Of a stretch of DNA of 64,000 bases, positions 8,593 through 18,112 are shown in pieces (the first letter of the stretch is position 1; every line of letters begins with the position of its first letter). The stretch is from Paraburkholderia aspalathi (lineage in GTDB: Bacteria > Pseudomonadota > Gammaproteobacteria > Burkholderiales > Burkholderiaceae). The stretch covers positions 492,680-556,679 of the forward strand of contig NZ_FPBH01000002.1 of NCBI RefSeq assembly GCF_900116445.1, in the 5' to 3' direction. The notes beneath the pieces were generated by a model, which saw nothing but the letters and a program-made list of their open reading frames with translations, searched no databases and was not told where the DNA came from. The translations under genes were made by a program, and so were the position numbers.

Positions 8593-9237
8593 ATGCGAAA
8601 GACTAAGACCACACCCGCGCGCCGGCTTTTGCTGGATCGCTACGGCCGTGTCGCCGACGGTATTGCGCTGCTCTTCTTTCCGTACGTCGAGATCGTCATT
8701 CATGACCTGCATAGCCAGACGATCGCGTACATTGCCAACAACCTGTCAAAGCGTGAGCTGGGCGACGAATCGGCGCTGGAAGAGATTGATCATTCAGCGC
8801 AGTCAGGCACGATCGGTCCGTACGAAAAGATCAATTGGGATGGCAGACGAATGCGCTGTGTCAGCACGGTGCTCTTTGACGACGCAGGCGCGGCTGTCGG
8901 CGTAATGTGCGTCAATTACAACATCGCCGTCTTTGAGGACATGAAACATGTCATCGACCGCGTGGTGTCGGGTGCGGGTCTGGTGAAGCAGCCTGAGGAG
9001 CTGTTCAAGGACGACTGGCAGGAACGCATCAACACGTTTCTCCACGCATGGCTTCAGGAACGCCAGCTGGCACTCAACTCCCTGACCCGGGAACACCGTC
9101 GCGAACTTGTCGAGGCGCTGTGGGAAGAAGGAGCCTTCAAAGGAAAGAGCGCGGCTAACTATGTTGCCAACGTTCTGGGCATGGGCCGTGCGACTGTCTA
9201 TCAGCATATAAGGGATTTACGCGGCGCCGCAGCCTAG
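8593..9237 (+). CDS. YheO/DauR-like transcriptional regulator (PAS-like + HTH)
   Basis: The protein has 214 residues. Residues about 10-125 form the YheO-like PAS domain (FFPYVEIVIHDL, NNLSKRELGDES, GVMCVNYNI), and residues about 150-210 form the family helix-turn-helix, ending GMGRATVYQHIRDLR. DauR of Pseudomonas aeruginosa, the regulator of D-arginine catabolism, has this architecture. It lies 144 bp after the cyclodeaminase-family gene on the same strand and probably acts on the 7347-7421 region. The small-molecule signal, expected to be an amino acid or its oxo acid, is not known. Family is clear; function is by analogy. Confidence 0.85.
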   Translation: MRKTKTTPARRLLLDRYGRVADGIALLFFPYVEIVIHDLHSQTIAYIANNLSKRELGDESALEEIDHSAQSGTIGPYEKINWDGRRMRCVSTVLFDDAGAAVGVMCVNYNIAVFEDMKHVIDRVVSGAGLVKQPEELFKDDWQERINTFLHAWLQERQLALNSLTREHRRELVEALWEEGAFKGKSAANYVANVLGMGRATVYQHIRDLRGAAA

Positions 9238-9507
9238 GCTGAATCGGATTCAATGGCTGGCAACCGTCGACTGCGGCCTCTGATATTTTCAGAAGACAAC
9301 GGCACGATATATCAGGCGCTAATTGCACGACCGATATACCACCGATTCAAATCGCAGTCCGCTATACTTTCAATTGCCTTAAGGTAGTCCGCTACGCGGT
9401 ATGTTTGGCCAAGCATAACCGCATGGTGTCGTGTCCGAGTCGGCTGATCCAAGCGTCAATCGCTCGGCAATACGAAAAACCACCGTAGTATTGCCGGAGA
9501 CGGGCAC

Positions 9508-10911
9508 ATGAGCACGACAATTTCAATCGAAGAGCCGCCTCGCCTCATCGGGATCGTGACCAAGGTCTACTCAGGTTTGCTGATCATTGGTTTTGCGCTC
9601 CTTCCCGCCTACCTGATTGCCTATCTGGCTTTCTTTCAAGACCCAAGCCTGAAGTTCGAAAACCACGGATTCCACGAAGTCGCGATTGCTGCGGCAACGC
9701 TCGAGGGGCTGTTTGTCACCTATGTGACCTGGCGTTGTTATCTGTCGTCGGGCGAACCGCTGTTGCGGTGGCTGACTCTAGGTTTTCTGGGCTTTGTGCT
9801 GGTCTATGCGCTGCACGGCGCGTTCACCGGCATGGCGCACCACAATATCTGGCTATTCCTGCTCTACGGACCCGCATCGCGCCTGGTGATGTCGGTGCTG
9901 CTGCTGATCGGGCTTCTCTCGTATCACCGCGCGCCGGACGCGCTCAAGCAGCGCTCGAATCCGCGCCCGTGGCTCATATGGATCGCTGTGTTCGTCGTGA
10001 TCGACCTGGTTGTCGGAGTCATTGCGAACTCGCCCATTGCGGGCAACCTCGCCGTGCGGCTATCCATGGAAGGCGGCGCGCTTGTCTTCTCGACACTGAA
10101 CGTCACGGTGCTGATGCTGCGCCGCATTCGCTCGCCGCTCATGGTGATCTACGGCATTTCGATCACTTTCTTCGCGCTGGCGTCGCTCGCGTTCATTCTC
10201 GGCAAGCCCTGGAATCATATGTGGTGGCTGGCACACGCGATCTTCGCCGCCGGCTTTTTCCTGCTGAGCTACGGCGTCGTTCAAGCGTTTCGCACAACGC
10301 GCTCCTTTTCAACGATCTACAGCCAGGAAGAACTGATGGCTCGCCTCGCCGAAGCGATGGCACGCACGGAAAGCGCGCTGCAGGAACTCCAACGCACCAA
10401 TCACAAGCTCGAGCACCTCGCCGCGACCGATCCGCTGACGGGTGCCGCGAACCGGCGCGAGTTTATCCAGCGAGTGGAGGCCGAAATCGCACGCGCGAGG
10501 CGAGGTGGCGCACCGTTCTCGTTGCTGGCGCTGGATCTCGACCACTTCAAATTGATCAACGACAACTACGGTCATCAGGTCGGTGACGAGGTATTGCAGC
10601 GATTCGTGCAGAAATGCCTTGATGCCATTCGGCCCTATGACGGCGTGGCGCGAGTGGGTGGCGAAGAGTTTATGGTGTTGCTGCCCAGAGCCGCGCTGGA
10701 CGTGGCACGTTCGATCGCTGAGCGCGTTCGGGGCGCCGTAGCGACCGAGGAGTTCTATACCGGAACCGGGCGGACCGTCGCCGTTACTGTCAGTGTCGGC
10801 GTCTCCGAGTTTGGCCGCGACGGCGACACGATCGACACCCTCTTACGCGTCGCCGATGAACGTCTTTACCAGGCCAAGCACGATGGCCGCAACCGTGTGG
10901 TGGCGGGATAG
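9508..10911 (+). CDS. Membrane-bound diguanylate cyclase (GGDEF)
   Basis: The protein has 467 residues. Roughly the first 270 hold about seven hydrophobic segments (from residue 20 onward), followed by a short coiled linker (about 275-305) and a GGDEF domain (about 310-465). The active-site signature is intact as RVGGEEF, and an RxxD inhibitory site (RPYD) lies the usual five residues upstream, so the enzyme should make cyclic di-GMP and be feedback inhibited. DPLTGAANRREF marks the domain start. GGAG precedes the ATG. It has no operon partner. The N-terminal sensor does not match a named domain that I recognise. Confidence 0.92.
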   Translation: MSTTISIEEPPRLIGIVTKVYSGLLIIGFALLPAYLIAYLAFFQDPSLKFENHGFHEVAIAAATLEGLFVTYVTWRCYLSSGEPLLRWLTLGFLGFVLVYALHGAFTGMAHHNIWLFLLYGPASRLVMSVLLLIGLLSYHRAPDALKQRSNPRPWLIWIAVFVVIDLVVGVIANSPIAGNLAVRLSMEGGALVFSTLNVTVLMLRRIRSPLMVIYGISITFFALASLAFILGKPWNHMWWLAHAIFAAGFFLLSYGVVQAFRTTRSFSTIYSQEELMARLAEAMARTESALQELQRTNHKLEHLAATDPLTGAANRREFIQRVEAEIARARRGGAPFSLLALDLDHFKLINDNYGHQVGDEVLQRFVQKCLDAIRPYDGVARVGGEEFMVLLPRAALDVARSIAERVRGAVATEEFYTGTGRTVAVTVSVGVSEFGRDGDTIDTLLRVADERLYQAKHDGRNRVVAG

Positions 10912-11036
10912 AAGCGATAACAGGTGATGCTCTTTGCCACCTACGGGTTTTTCCTGGTCTTACCCTATGTCGATACCGGCGTCGCCGGATCGTCGTAGGG
11001 GTATGTTCAACTTCTCCAGTGAAGGACCAGCACACC

Positions 11037-11483
11037 ATGACTACCGGAACAATCCGTCTCCATCGCGTCTTGAACGCTACTCCCGAACGCATCTATCGGG
11101 CCTTCCTCGAACCCGATGCGATCGCTAAGTGGCTTCCTCCCTATGGGTTCACCTGTCAGGTCCACCACATGGATGCACGCGTGGGTGGCACTCACAAGAT
11201 GTCCTTCCGTAACTTCGGCACCGGCAATGGTCACTCGTTCGGCGGCGAATACATCGAACTGGTGCCGTTCGAGAAGATCCGCTACTCGGACCGTTTCGAC
11301 AACCCCAACCTGCCCGGCCAGATGGACGTCACTATTTCCTTGCGGGCAGTGTCCTGCGGAACCGAGCTCACGATTGTGCAGGAGGGTGTGCCCGAGGTCA
11401 TTCCAGTGGAGATGTGCTACCTCGGCTGGCAGGAGTCGCTGGTTCAGTTGGCGAAGCTGGTCGAGCCGGTGATCCCTGACTAG
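11037..11483 (+). CDS. SRPBCC (AHSA1-like) family protein
   Basis: This 148-residue protein begins TTGTIRLHRVLNATPERIYRAFLEP and has KMSFRNFGTG, GEYIELVPFEKIRYSDRF and a C-terminal GWQESLVQLAKLVE helix, the pattern of the AHSA1/START-like SRPBCC fold with a hydrophobic ligand cavity. GAAGGA lies ten bases before the ATG at 11037, which is preferred over a GTG at 11019. Such proteins act in stress tolerance or as ligand binders and are often of unknown role. It is convergent with the ANTAR regulator gene, only 10 bp away, and is not part of that operon. Confidence 0.87.
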   Translation: MTTGTIRLHRVLNATPERIYRAFLEPDAIAKWLPPYGFTCQVHHMDARVGGTHKMSFRNFGTGNGHSFGGEYIELVPFEKIRYSDRFDNPNLPGQMDVTISLRAVSCGTELTIVQEGVPEVIPVEMCYLGWQESLVQLAKLVEPVIPD

Positions 11484-11493
11484 CGTGTGAGGC

Positions 11494-12114
11494 TCAAGGC
11501 TTTGGTCCCTTGCCAAGGCCGAGCTTTTCCATTGCCTCATGGGCATCGATCACCAATGTGGCGATCTCGCTCACCGTGACCCGGAGACTTGTCGCTCTCG
11601 AGCGCATGTGCTCGTATGCGTTGCTCTCGCTGAGCTGGTGCGCCTCCATGAGGATGCGGATGGCCTTCTCGATGTGGCGTCGCGCCTTGATCGCCTCCTC
11701 GAGCTTGGAGACCTTGCTGTGCAAGCGCTGCTGGTAGCCTGAAGACGCACGCGCGAGCACCAGGGTACTAAGAATGCCCGTAGACCGGTAGGGCTTGGTG
11801 ATGACGCCATGCGCCTGCGTATCCACCAGCATTTTTAGCGCCGTCGGATTCTCGTAGTCGGATAACGCGATCAGCGTGGCTTCGGTATCGGCTGCGCACC
11901 AATTGCCCGCGCTGCGAGTTTCGGGGCCGACGAGAAAGAAAATCGCGTCGACATCGGCGGGCAGTTGCGAGGGAAACGGCCAGAGCACGCGCACCTGGCA
12001 GCCGATGCGGCGCAACTGCTCTTCCAGAACAATGCGATCCTCGCCCGGCGGATGAATCACGAGGACGCGCAGCGTGCGTAGATCGTCGAACAGACGACGG
12101 GCCCCCGTGCTCAT
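11494..12114 (-). CDS. AmiR-like ANTAR-domain transcription antiterminator
   Basis: The protein has 206 residues. An N-terminal pseudo-receiver domain (RTLRVLVIHPPGED to about residue 120) is followed by a coiled segment and a C-terminal ANTAR RNA-binding domain (SKLEEAIKARRHIEKAIRIL, then LSESNAYEHMR). AmiR proteins bind leader RNA and prevent termination. The start at 12114 overlaps the AmiC-like stop in an ATGA, so the two are translationally coupled, exactly as amiC-amiR pairs are. It is the last gene of the operon whose leader (20251-20399) carries an ANTAR-style hairpin and a terminator, so the operon should control itself. A longer frame to 12228 lies inside the upstream gene and was not used. 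Confidence 0.9.
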   Translation of the reverse strand: MSTGARRLFDDLRTLRVLVIHPPGEDRIVLEEQLRRIGCQVRVLWPFPSQLPADVDAIFFLVGPETRSAGNWCAADTEATLIALSDYENPTALKMLVDTQAHGVITKPYRSTGILSTLVLARASSGYQQRLHSKVSKLEEAIKARRHIEKAIRILMEAHQLSESNAYEHMRSRATSLRVTVSEIATLVIDAHEAMEKLGLGKGPKP

Positions 12115-13286
12115 GCCGATTCTCCGTCGAGCCAGAATTCCGCGAATCCGTATGTCGTCAGATAGGGATCGGGTTTGACCGGACCTCGGCCCTCCCAGAC
12201 GATATCGAACGAGCCGTCCGGCCTGCACACGGCAATGCGCGGCGTCAGTATCGCGTGATTGTTCTCCGGATCGATTTTCAGCACTCCCTCTGGCGAATCG
12301 AATTCGACTTCGTGTACCGCCTCCACCAGTCTGGCCGTATCGAGACTTCCGGTACGGGCCAGCGCCAGCGCGAACAGATGCACCTGGTTATACGCCATCT
12401 CCGACCACATGCTGGCCGGTTGATCTCCGAATCGCGCATGCCATGATTTCAGAAAGCGCTGGTTACTCGCGAGGTTCAGCGTGTTGACGTAACTCGCCGA
12501 GACGATGTGGCTGCCACACAGTTCGGAGCCGATCATCCGCGTTTCGCCCTCGGTCATTGTCAAGCTTGCGATCGGAATCTGTGCGGGGTCGATACCGTGC
12601 TCGCGATACAGCCGATAAAAGTCGCGCGCACCTCGCCCGATCAGCGTGGAGAACACCACATCGGGCGCGATGTCCTTGATCTGCCGCACCACTTCTTCCA
12701 GCGCCGCTGGATCCGCATCGCTCGGCAGATAGAGTTCTTCCACGATTTCGCCGCCATGCTGCTCGACCATGTCGCGCATGATCCGATTCGATTCTCGCGG
12801 ATAGATGTAGTCGGCGCCAACCAGAAAAAAACGGCGGCCGTGATTGCGCAGCAGATAAGCGGCCAGTTGCATGCTGTTCTGGTTCGGTACCCCGCCGGTG
12901 TAGATCACGTTCGGCGAATACTCAAACCCTTCATAGATCGAGCAGTACCAGAGCAATGCGTTGGTGCGTTCGATCACCGGCAAAACCGCCTTTCGGCTCG
13001 ACGAAGTCGAACAGCCGAAAATCACGGTCACGTCGTCTTCCTGCAGCATCCGCGTGGCGAGCCGGCGATATTCGTCAGGATCGCTCTTCGGATCGTAAAC
13101 AACGGGGTCGAGCAGGCGCCCGCCCACGCCGCCGGCCGCGTTGACTTCCTCGATCGCGAGCACGGTGCCGAAAAAATGCTCCGACCCGGTCGCTGAGGTC
13201 ACGCCCGTGCGCGAGTACAACACGCCGATACGCCAACCATCGTCCGCGGGCGCCGGATTGGCCGGCTGTCGCGAGCTCGCCTCCAT
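12111..13286 (-). CDS. AmiC-like cytoplasmic amide sensor (periplasmic-binding fold)
   Basis: The protein has 391 residues and a type I periplasmic-binding fold of the AmiC/urea-transporter-binding family: RIGVLYSRTG, AIEEVNAAGGVGGR, FGCSTSSSRKAVLPV and YYEG-like YCSIYEGFEYSPN. It has no signal peptide, so it should remain in the cytoplasm like AmiC, which holds AmiR inactive until an amide binds. The start at 13286 has a strong AAGGAGG; the longer frame to 13493 overlaps the amidase and was rejected. Length matches AmiC (about 385). Pairing with the ANTAR gene by ATGA overlap supports a sensor role rather than transport. Confidence 0.88.
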   Translation of the reverse strand: MEASSRQPANPAPADDGWRIGVLYSRTGVTSATGSEHFFGTVLAIEEVNAAGGVGGRLLDPVVYDPKSDPDEYRRLATRMLQEDDVTVIFGCSTSSSRKAVLPVIERTNALLWYCSIYEGFEYSPNVIYTGGVPNQNSMQLAAYLLRNHGRRFFLVGADYIYPRESNRIMRDMVEQHGGEIVEELYLPSDADPAALEEVVRQIKDIAPDVVFSTLIGRGARDFYRLYREHGIDPAQIPIASLTMTEGETRMIGSELCGSHIVSASYVNTLNLASNQRFLKSWHARFGDQPASMWSEMAYNQVHLFALALARTGSLDTARLVEAVHEVEFDSPEGVLKIDPENNHAILTPRIAVCRPDGSFDIVWEGRGPVKPDPYLTTYGFAEFWLDGESA

Positions 13287-13318
13287 TTCGTCTCCTCCTT
13301 GCATCGCTTCCTCGTTGC

Positions 13319-14620
13319 TCAGGTCGCGGGAAAACGTTCCACTGCTGCCGCGATCGCCTGCTCGGCAAATGCGGCAGCGTCGAGGCATCGGGCATCGTCC
13401 CAAGGGCGGCAGATCACCTGCACGCCGATCGGGGCGCCTCGCGCGCCCCTCAATCCCGGCACGTTCACACACGGGCAACCGAGCAAGGTCCAATTGCGAT
13501 TGAACGCGGGGTCGCCCGTTGACGCGTGGCCCTCGGGCGCTTCGTCGGGCGCACTCGGTGTCAGCAAGCCGGTGATGCCGTCGAATAGTTCAGCAAGCCT
13601 CGCCTTCGCCTGTTCCGCGAGCACACATGCCTCGATGTAGGTTGCGGTATCGACCCTCGCTGCACGATCAAGAAAACCGGCGAGCATCGGCGATAGATCG
13701 GTACGATGATGATCGTACTCGAAGCCCAACGACTGATACGCCTCATAGCTCTGGATCGTGTTGTGCGCGGCGACCAGGTCGGCCATCCATGGCGCGAAAC
13801 GCACACGCCGCACGCGCCCTCCCGCCTGCTCGATGGCGCGCACCGCTCTGTCGAGTACGTCACTCGCATTCGCTGACGGCGCGGTCCATGGGTAGCTGTC
13901 CGGCACGCCGAACACCGGGCCAGCCGTCACGCCGCTCAAGGCAAGTGACCGGCCCGACAGGGCCTGCGCGAAGTAAGCCACGTCACGCACACCGGCGCCG
14001 AACAAGCCGACCGTATCGAACGACCACGAGAAGCACTTCATGCCGACGGTCGGCAACATGCCGAGTGTGGGCTTGTAGCCGGCGATGCCGCAGAACGAAG
14101 CGGGCCGAATGGTCGAGCCGCCAGTCTGAGTGCCGATCGCGAAAGGCACGATGCCGGCTGCCACCGCGGCAGCCGACCCGGATGACGATCCGCCAGGGGT
14201 ACGCGTCAGGTCGCACGGATTGCGCGTCACAGGCGGCGTCATGTAGGCGAATTCACTGGTGACGGTCTTGCCGATGACAATGCCGCCGTTACGCCGCACC
14301 AACGTCACAATCGCGGCATCCGATTTCGGCTGATGGCCTTCGTAAATTGGCGAGCCGTAGCCGGTGACCAGGTCGCTCGTGTCGAAGATATCTTTCACCG
14401 CGATCGGTATGCCAGCCAACGGACCTGTTGCACCGGCGGCCGAGGTCAACGCCGTTTCCCGCTGCGCGACGGCCGTCATCGCCCTCACCTCGGGCTCGAC
14501 TTCCTCGATGCGCGCAAACGACTCGAGAACGGCGCGTTCGCGCTCGCGCGGGTCGCCGGCGGTTTGCTCGAACAGGTCCAGTCCTGAGCGGGGTCGATAA
14601 AAAGAGTTTGCGTTCGTCAT
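13319..14620 (-). CDS. Amidase signature family amidase
   Basis: This 433-residue enzyme has the full amidase signature triad: Lys76 (AVKDIFD), cis-Ser145 ([10 protein letters not shown]) and nucleophile Ser169 ([10 protein letters not shown]), with the usual 24-residue gap between the serines. It hydrolyses an amide to acid and ammonia in the cytoplasm. The C-terminal end ([20 protein letters not shown]) is also family-typical. It lies between the ABC transporter and the AmiC-like sensor in the same operon, so it is probably the second hydrolytic step on the imported compound or on a product of the nitrilase-family enzyme. Confidence 0.92.
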   Translation of the reverse strand: MTNANSFYRPRSGLDLFEQTAGDPRERERAVLESFARIEEVEPEVRAMTAVAQRETALTSAAGATGPLAGIPIAVKDIFDTSDLVTGYGSPIYEGHQPKSDAAIVTLVRRNGGIVIGKTVTSEFAYMTPPVTRNPCDLTRTPGGSSSGSAAAVAAGIVPFAIGTQTGGSTIRPASFCGIAGYKPTLGMLPTVGMKCFSWSFDTVGLFGAGVRDVAYFAQALSGRSLALSGVTAGPVFGVPDSYPWTAPSANASDVLDRAVRAIEQAGGRVRRVRFAPWMADLVAAHNTIQSYEAYQSLGFEYDHHRTDLSPMLAGFLDRAARVDTATYIEACVLAEQAKARLAELFDGITGLLTPSAPDEAPEGHASTGDPAFNRNWTLLGCPCVNVPGLRGARGAPIGVQVICRPWDDARCLDAAAFAEQAIAAAVERFPAT

Positions 14621-14655
14621 ATGCCGCCTATCGTCATGGTCGTCCTGAATGTTAC

Positions 14656-15363
14656 TTACACGCGCAGGTGTTCGAAGATCGATCCTACCGCTGCTTCATC
14701 TTTCGCGTTGCCATGCTCGAGGATCTCGCCTTGCTTGAGTACCGCGTAGCGATCGGCAACCTTCAGCGCAAAGGGAACATTCTGCTCTACCAGCAGCAGC
14801 GTCGTGCCGTGCTGGCTGCGTTCCCATAGCAGTGCGTCGGCGAGACGGTCGATCACGGACGGTTGCAACCCTTCCGTAATCTCGTCGAGCAAAATGAGCG
14901 AAGGACGCATCATGAGCGCGCGCGCCACCAGCAGCATCTTCTGTTCGCCGCCGGAAAGCGTGCCGGCCAACTGCTTCAGGCGACTTGCGAATACCGGGAA
15001 CACGGGCTCGATCGCGGCAAAGCGTTCGTCGAACGCCGACGCCTTCTGGAGCCCAAGACGCAGATTGTCGCGAATGGTGAGATCCTGAAACAATGCATGT
15101 TCCTGCGGCGCGTAAGCAATGCCCTCGCGCGCGATCTGATGAGGCGCCATGCGCGTGATATCTTGCCCGCGCGCACGGATGGCGCCGGCTTTCTTCGGCA
15201 GATAGCCCATGATCGTCTTGAGCACCGTCGTCTTGCCCATGCCGTTCTTGCCGAGCAGCGCGACGGCCTCGCCGTCGGCAACGGTCATCGAGAGCTTGCG
15301 CAGCACGACCGAAGCCTTGTACCCGCTCGTCACGTCCTGCAACTCCAGCGCAATCTGGCTCAT
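14656..15363 (-). CDS. Branched-chain/urea-type ABC transporter ATPase (LivF/UrtE-like)
   Basis: The protein has 235 residues with Walker A LLGKNGMGKTT, signature LSGGEQK and Walker B LILLDEITEGL, matching the LivF/UrtE group that pairs with a LivG-type ATPase. Its start at 15363 overlaps the stop of the permease-ATPase fusion in an ATGA, which implies translational coupling. A long frame reaching 15957 has no similarity before MSQIALELQ. Together with 15360-18048 and 18113-19279 it completes a HAAT-type importer, presumably for an amide or urea-like solute. Confidence 0.92.
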   Translation of the reverse strand: MSQIALELQDVTSGYKASVVLRKLSMTVADGEAVALLGKNGMGKTTVLKTIMGYLPKKAGAIRARGQDITRMAPHQIAREGIAYAPQEHALFQDLTIRDNLRLGLQKASAFDERFAAIEPVFPVFASRLKQLAGTLSGGEQKMLLVARALMMRPSLILLDEITEGLQPSVIDRLADALLWERSQHGTTLLLVEQNVPFALKVADRYAVLKQGEILEHGNAKDEAAVGSIFEHLRV

Positions 15364-17222
15364 GACGCCTCCTGATGTCCGACGTTTTCGCCTGCCGCAG
15401 CGCTTTGCGCAGTCCCGGCATAAATCGTTCTGACCAGCTCCGAGTTGACGACTTCGTCGAAGTTGCCTTGCATCACGATGCGCCCCTGATGCAGGACCAC
15501 GATACGCGTGGCAATTTCGGCCACGAAGTCGAGGTCGTGCTCCACCAGCAGACAACAAAGCCGATATTGATGAGCCAATGCAGCGAGCACATTGCCGATT
15601 TGCGTGCGCTCCGTTTTGGTCAAGCCTGCCGTGGGCTCGTCGAGCAGTACGATACGCGGCTCCAGTGCGAGCACCATCGCCAGTTCCAACGCCTGCTGTT
15701 GGCCATGCGAAAGATCCTTCGCGACAGCGCCCAGCCTCTGATCGAGATGGGTGGTACGCAGCACCTCCAGCGCATAGGGCGGCAGTGCAAGCGTCGCGGA
15801 GCGTCGCAGGAGCGATGGCCGCTCGATGATGGTGCCGGCGATTCTCAGGCACTCCGCAACGGTAAGCGTCTCGAAGATATTTGCGTTCTGGAACTTGCGC
15901 CCCAAGCCGAAATGCACGCAGCGATCCGGCGGCAATTGCCGGACATCGTTGCCACACAGCGTGACCGTGCCGGCAGAACGTTCCGCGCCGTCGCTCATGC
16001 AGCGCATAAGCGTCGTTTTACCGGCGCCGTTCGGGCCGATGAGACCAACCAGTTCACCGCCATCGGCGTTCAGATCGATGCCTTGCAACACTTTCAGGCT
16101 GCCGTAATGTTTGGCGACGCCGTTCATCTGCAGCGCTGGCACTGATAGCGCCCGTTCATGAGCTGCGCCGACGTCGCGCTCAACCAGCTTCGGTTCGGCG
16201 CCGTGACCCGCAAGATGACGTAATGGCTTGAGCAACAGCGGCACCAAGCCTTGCGGCAACAGCACAATCACAGCCACGAATGCAGCACCCAGAATCAGTT
16301 GCCACGCGAACGGCATGCTGCCGCTGAGATAGGCGGTCCCGACATTGATCAGAAGCGCGCCGATCACCGGCCCCCACAACGTTCCCCGACCGCCGAGCGC
16401 GACCCAGATAATCAGTTGGGTGCCAAGGACAAACCCAGCCAACTCAGGCGCGACCACGCCGCTGAACGATCCGTAGCCAAATCCGGCAACGCCGGCGATG
16501 GCCGCGGTTGCAACCAGCAAGACGATCTTGACGAGCGACGTATTGATGCCGAGATATGCGCAGCGTGATTCGTTGTCGCGGATAGCAGCCAGCACGCGGC
16601 CGCCGTCGCTACGAACAAATAGCCACGCAATCGATGCAACAGCCAGCAGCGCAGCGCCGGCGAGCCAGTACCAGGCCTGCAGCGAAAGATCGAAGGTCTC
16701 ATAGCCGGTGAGTCCCGAACTCGAGCCCGTCCACGCGCCGCCGGAGAGCAGCAACTGGCTGAGAACGATCGGCAATACGAGCGACATCACCGTCGCGAAG
16801 AACGGCGACGCACCGCGATAGAACGACAGCCAGCCGAGCAATGCGGCCACGGCCGCGGTCACCGCGATCGCCGCTCCCACGGCAAGCACCACATAACCCG
16901 CCGAAAAGCCGCCGTGTGTAAACACAAGACCCGCGGCATAGGCGCCTAGACCGAAGAACGCCGATTGCCCGAACGTCAGATACCCGGTGTAGCCCCACAG
17001 GATATCCACGGTCACGGCCACGATCGAGAAAAAGAAGGCCTGAATGAGGACGTTGAGCAGATACGAGCCGAAGACAAGCGGACCCGCGGCCAGCAGCACG
17101 ACAACCAGGCCACCGGCCACGAGCAGACCGCGTCCGTGAATCGTTCGTCCGTTGCTTACCCGCTCATCGTTTTGTACAGCTTGATCTCCGGCTCCATGTG
17201 GCGATGCGTCGACTTTAGCCAT
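15360..17222 (-). CDS. Fused LivM-type permease and LivG-type ATPase
   Basis: This 620-residue protein combines two importer parts. Residues about 30-335 are a LivM permease with many membrane segments and the WGYTGYLTFGQSAFFGLGAY signature. Residues about 365-615 are a LivG ATPase with Walker A GPNGAGKTTLM, signature LSHGQQQ and Walker B IVLLDEPTAGL. The linker (about 335-365) is hydrophilic with no stop codon or frameshift, so the fusion is real in this sequence. Separate polypeptides are the commoner form. The start at 17222 overlaps the LivH-type stop. A later start is possible because the first 28 residues are unconserved. Confidence 0.9.
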   Translation of the reverse strand: MAKVDASPHGAGDQAVQNDERVSNGRTIHGRGLLVAGGLVVVLLAAGPLVFGSYLLNVLIQAFFFSIVAVTVDILWGYTGYLTFGQSAFFGLGAYAAGLVFTHGGFSAGYVVLAVGAAIAVTAAVAALLGWLSFYRGASPFFATVMSLVLPIVLSQLLLSGGAWTGSSSGLTGYETFDLSLQAWYWLAGAALLAVASIAWLFVRSDGGRVLAAIRDNESRCAYLGINTSLVKIVLLVATAAIAGVAGFGYGSFSGVVAPELAGFVLGTQLIIWVALGGRGTLWGPVIGALLINVGTAYLSGSMPFAWQLILGAAFVAVIVLLPQGLVPLLLKPLRHLAGHGAEPKLVERDVGAAHERALSVPALQMNGVAKHYGSLKVLQGIDLNADGGELVGLIGPNGAGKTTLMRCMSDGAERSAGTVTLCGNDVRQLPPDRCVHFGLGRKFQNANIFETLTVAECLRIAGTIIERPSLLRRSATLALPPYALEVLRTTHLDQRLGAVAKDLSHGQQQALELAMVLALEPRIVLLDEPTAGLTKTERTQIGNVLAALAHQYRLCCLLVEHDLDFVAEIATRIVVLHQGRIVMQGNFDEVVNSELVRTIYAGTAQSAAAGENVGHQEAS

Positions 17223-18048
17223 GAGAGAACCCCTTGGGACGAATGCGCAGCGTGAGCGCTGCCAGCACCGCGATAGTCAATCCGCCCAGCACCGGACTAA
17301 CGAACGTGCTGACCAGCACCTGGCAAGCGCCGAATACGAGGCACGTCACCAGCAGACTGAGCATCGAATGTCCTGAAACCATGACCAGCATGAACGCGCT
17401 CACCAGCCACGGCAGTCCCATATCAGGGTCGACGCTCGACAGCGGCGTAATGAGCGTGCCGGCGAGCGAACCGAGCGCAGCGCCCAGACTGAAGGTGATA
17501 AAACGGATGCGGCCGGAATGAATGCCGAGCCCTCGCGCCAGATCCTCATTCATGATCACCGCACGCGTCTTGATGCCGAAGCGCGTTCCCGTGAGCAGCG
17601 CGGTCATGAGAATGCACAGACCGAGTGCGATCGGGATCAGCAGCAAACGATAGGCCGAGTAATCGGTCCCACCGATGGTGACGGCTCCTTTGAGCGGCGT
17701 CTCCACGAACTGCGCCTCGCGGCCGAAGGTCATCACGATGAGCTGCCCAATCACGATGCCGAGACCCCAGGTAGCAAGGATCGCGTCGAGTGGGCGTTTG
17801 TAGAGCGGGCGCACGATCACCTGCTCGACGAGCATGCCCACGACGGTACCCACCACGATCGCGAGCGGCAGTCCGAGCCATGGACTCAGCTTGAGTTGCG
17901 TCACGACGAAGCTCGCGTATGCGCCTATTGTTAGTAGCGCACCGTGGGCGAAATTGACGATTTTCATCACGCCGAAAATCACCATCAACCCTGCGGTCAC
18001 GATGAACAGCACCGCCGCGGTTGTGAAAATGTCGAGTGCCAGAACCAT
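17215..18048 (-). CDS. LivH-type branched-chain/urea ABC permease
   Basis: This 277-residue membrane protein has the LivH hallmark GVMKIVNFAHGALLTIGAY near the N-terminus and about eight hydrophobic segments. The start at 18048 has GGAGAAG at the right distance; the longer frame to 18201 lacks similarity and contains an arginine-rich stretch from non-coding DNA. It overlaps the start of the fused permease-ATPase by 8 bp and follows the binding-protein gene by 64 bp, as expected for one transporter operon. Confidence 0.92.
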   Translation of the reverse strand: MVLALDIFTTAAVLFIVTAGLMVIFGVMKIVNFAHGALLTIGAYASFVVTQLKLSPWLGLPLAIVVGTVVGMLVEQVIVRPLYKRPLDAILATWGLGIVIGQLIVMTFGREAQFVETPLKGAVTIGGTDYSAYRLLLIPIALGLCILMTALLTGTRFGIKTRAVIMNEDLARGLGIHSGRIRFITFSLGAALGSLAGTLITPLSSVDPDMGLPWLVSAFMLVMVSGHSMLSLLVTCLVFGACQVLVSTFVSPVLGGLTIAVLAALTLRIRPKGFSHG

Positions 18049-18112
18049 TGTCTTCTCCGGTCGCATCCGCCTGCGAATGTGCATCAGGCGGATGCTGTAT
18101 TTCCAGTTGCGT

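Noticed and set aside
14656..15957. 433-residue frame for the LivF-type ATPase
   Set aside because: The first 198 residues overlap the ATPase part of the fusion gene in another frame and show no similarity; the ATG at 15363 is the family start.
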